Below, in pieces: positions 62,876-64,000 of a DNA stretch of 64,000 nt. The notes beneath the pieces were generated by a model. That model was given only the letters and a program-made list of their open reading frames with translations. It ran no database searches and was not told where the DNA came from. Each line of letters opens with the position of its first letter. Position 1 is the first letter of the stretch. Made by a program: the position numbers and the translations under genes. Source of the stretch: Bdellovibrionales bacterium (GTDB lineage Bacteria; Bdellovibrionota; UBA1018); the NCBI GenBank assembly GCA_947380295.1, contig CANCQK010000006.1, positions 1-64,000 of the forward strand. The letters are read 5' to 3'.

Positions 62876-63880
62876 ATGTGCCCAAAAACTACGACACCCC
62901 CGCAAGAACCCCATTCAGCACGCTACCAGCCGAAGAACCCTTTAAAAAGTCCCCGGTTTGGAGACATAGCCACGTTTAACCGCCTACCCTATGTTCCTGA
63001 TTTCGATGACGAGGATGTAGATGTTGTTCTACTGGGGATTCCATTCGATGGCGGCACTACTTATCGTCCAGGTGCCCGTTTTGCGCCACGAGCAGTTCGT
63101 GAAGCCTCTGCGCTCAACCGTAATTTTAACCCTCACCTAGGCGTCCATGTTTTCGAACGACTCAGCGTAGTCGATGGCGGAGACGTTGGCGTAAATCCCC
63201 TTCAGATTCAAAAGACTTTCAAAAATATTGAGGAGCACATCACTCGAGTTCATGAGGCGGGAGCTCGCTGCATTTCCATTGGTGGGGATCACTCAATTTT
63301 ACTCCCAGACCTGCGAGCCATCCAGAAAAAATTTGGAGAGATCACGCTGATCCAATTTGATGCGCACACCGATACGGCAGATAGCGCTTGGGGCGAAAAG
63401 TACCACCACGGAACACCCATCAGAAGGGCGATTGAAGAAGGACTACTCGTAGGTCCTAAGATTTTCCAAATTGGGATCCGAGGTCCCCTCACCTCACCTA
63501 CGCAGGAAGACTACGTAAAAGAGCAAGGGATTCAGGTGCTCGATATTGAAAGCTTCTACGACCTCTCTAAGCGCTCTGAGTTTTTGTCCAAGATTCGGAA
63601 CGTAGCTGGGGATGGCCCCTGCTATCTGAGTTTTGACGTGGACGGCGTTGATCCGGCCTATGCTCCTGGCACTGGAACCCCGGTAGTCGGTGGTATGACC
63701 AGCTTTGAAGCTCTCCAAACCGTGCGAGGACTTCAAGGGCTCCATTTTGTCGGGGCCGACGTGGTCGAAATTTCCCCTGCGTATGACCATGCCGACATCA
63801 CATCGCTTTTAGGCGCAGCCCTGGTATTTGAGATGCTCAGTCTGATGGCGAAATCGGAAGCAAAGCCGAGTCTCCTCTAA
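62876..63880 (+). CDS. speB: Agmatinase/arginase-family ureohydrolase
   Basis: The 334-residue metalloenzyme has the three metal motifs: G-G-D-H-S, D-A-H-T-D-T and S-F-D-V-D-G-V-D-P-A. G-I-P-F-D-G-G-T-T-Y-R-P-G-A-R near residue 58 is typical of agmatinases, which split agmatine to putrescine and urea; guanidinobutyrase or related activity is also possible. About 25 residues precede the usual start. The stop overlaps that of the Omp85 gene by three bases. Confidence 0.88.
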   Translation: MCPKTTTPPQEPHSARYQPKNPLKSPRFGDIATFNRLPYVPDFDDEDVDVVLLGIPFDGGTTYRPGARFAPRAVREASALNRNFNPHLGVHVFERLSVVDGGDVGVNPLQIQKTFKNIEEHITRVHEAGARCISIGGDHSILLPDLRAIQKKFGEITLIQFDAHTDTADSAWGEKYHHGTPIRRAIEEGLLVGPKIFQIGIRGPLTSPTQEDYVKEQGIQVLDIESFYDLSKRSEFLSKIRNVAGDGPCYLSFDVDGVDPAYAPGTGTPVVGGMTSFEALQTVRGLQGLHFVGADVVEISPAYDHADITSLLGAALVFEMLSLMAKSEAKPSLL

Positions 63881-64000
63881 ATGACCCCCACCGAAAAGTG
63901 GGCCACCATCTTGTCTTTCGTTCCAGGCGGTGGATTCAGTTTATAACCGTAATCAAAGTTGACCGAGCCAACGGGCGTAAGAAACCGAATCCCAAGACCT
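63877..64000 (-). CDS. Omp85 (BamA/TamA) outer-membrane protein, C-terminal end, partial
   Basis: The last 40 codons of a leftward gene enter from the right edge. They read G-L-G-I-R-F-L-T-P-V-G-S-V-N-F-D-Y-G-Y-K-L, then strand residues ending H-F-S-V-G-V-I. G-x-G-x-R-x-x-T-P-x-G and the D-Y-G pair are the hallmark of the Omp85 barrel end, which closes the barrel and binds substrates. The rest of the gene is outside. BamA, TamA and other Omp85 members cannot be told apart from this piece. Confidence 0.75.
   Translation of the reverse strand, partial: GLGIRFLTPVGSVNFDYGYKLNPPPGTKDKMVAHFSVGVI

Overview
The window looks like a chromosomal stretch of a Gram-negative bacterium with an outer membrane: it encodes lipoproteins, a TonB-dependent receptor, an Omp85 barrel, a LolB-like protein and an EmrAB-type pump. 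The mix of genes points to a Bdellovibrionota/Oligoflexia-like (former deltaproteobacterial) lineage, which is an inference. The clues are Flp/TadE-type pilin genes, a CFI-box-CTERM surface protein, a TPR/LolB pair, a MerR-headed ParA and many exported proteins of unknown function. No phage, insertion sequence, CRISPR array or rRNA was seen. One tRNA, tRNA-Phe(GAA), is present.

Layout. 1-2.7 kb is accessory: the edge of a Cys-rich gene beside a 64-bp tandem duplication, an AAA_14/DUF4143 ATPase and small proteins. 2.7-8.2 kb holds a DUF2400 protein coupled to a GT4 glycosyltransferase, a converging EmrB/EmrA efflux pair and a PfkB sugar kinase. 8.3-10 kb is a compact Flp pilin/TadE-like cluster. 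10.3-13.7 kb holds a cyclic-nucleotide-binding protein and two large unknown proteins. 13.8-14.5 kb is a HepT/MntA toxin-antitoxin pair. 14.7-23 kb is a leftward run: TPR protein, LolB-like lipoprotein, then a complete Opp/Dpp peptide importer. 23.4-26.9 kb has a PhaR-type regulator, a small barrel protein, Hsp33 and an exported protein with a caspase-like His/Cys pair. 27-29 kb is groESL. 29.3-33.3 kb has tRNA-Phe, an old yellow enzyme and a three-gene ABC-2 exporter. 33.3-35.4 kb is a parAB locus with two copies of a 16-bp palindrome that is a parS candidate.

From 51 kb down to 38 kb runs one long leftward gene string, rpsB-tsf-frr-uppS-cdsA-rseP-tsaB-pssA-asd, then a CFI-box-CTERM protein with a barrel partner, truA and tig. 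It joins translation, isoprenoid and phospholipid synthesis, envelope proteolysis and folding. pyrH and dxr, often found in this string, are absent. Further right are a TonB-dependent receptor whose gene seems to lack an AUG start, a bacterioferritin-like protein, ribD, a FAH-family enzyme, a histidine kinase with a sigma-54 response regulator, an 884-residue GLUG-repeat lipoprotein, rplM-rpsI, an agmatinase-family enzyme and the last 40 residues of an Omp85 protein at the right edge.

The best candidates for undescribed biology are the palindrome inside and upstream of parA, the caspase-like exported protein, the Cys-rich RBR-like fragment at the left edge, the CFI-box/barrel pair and the unknown pair at 11.8-13.7 kb. 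All functional calls come from reading motifs; no database search was run.
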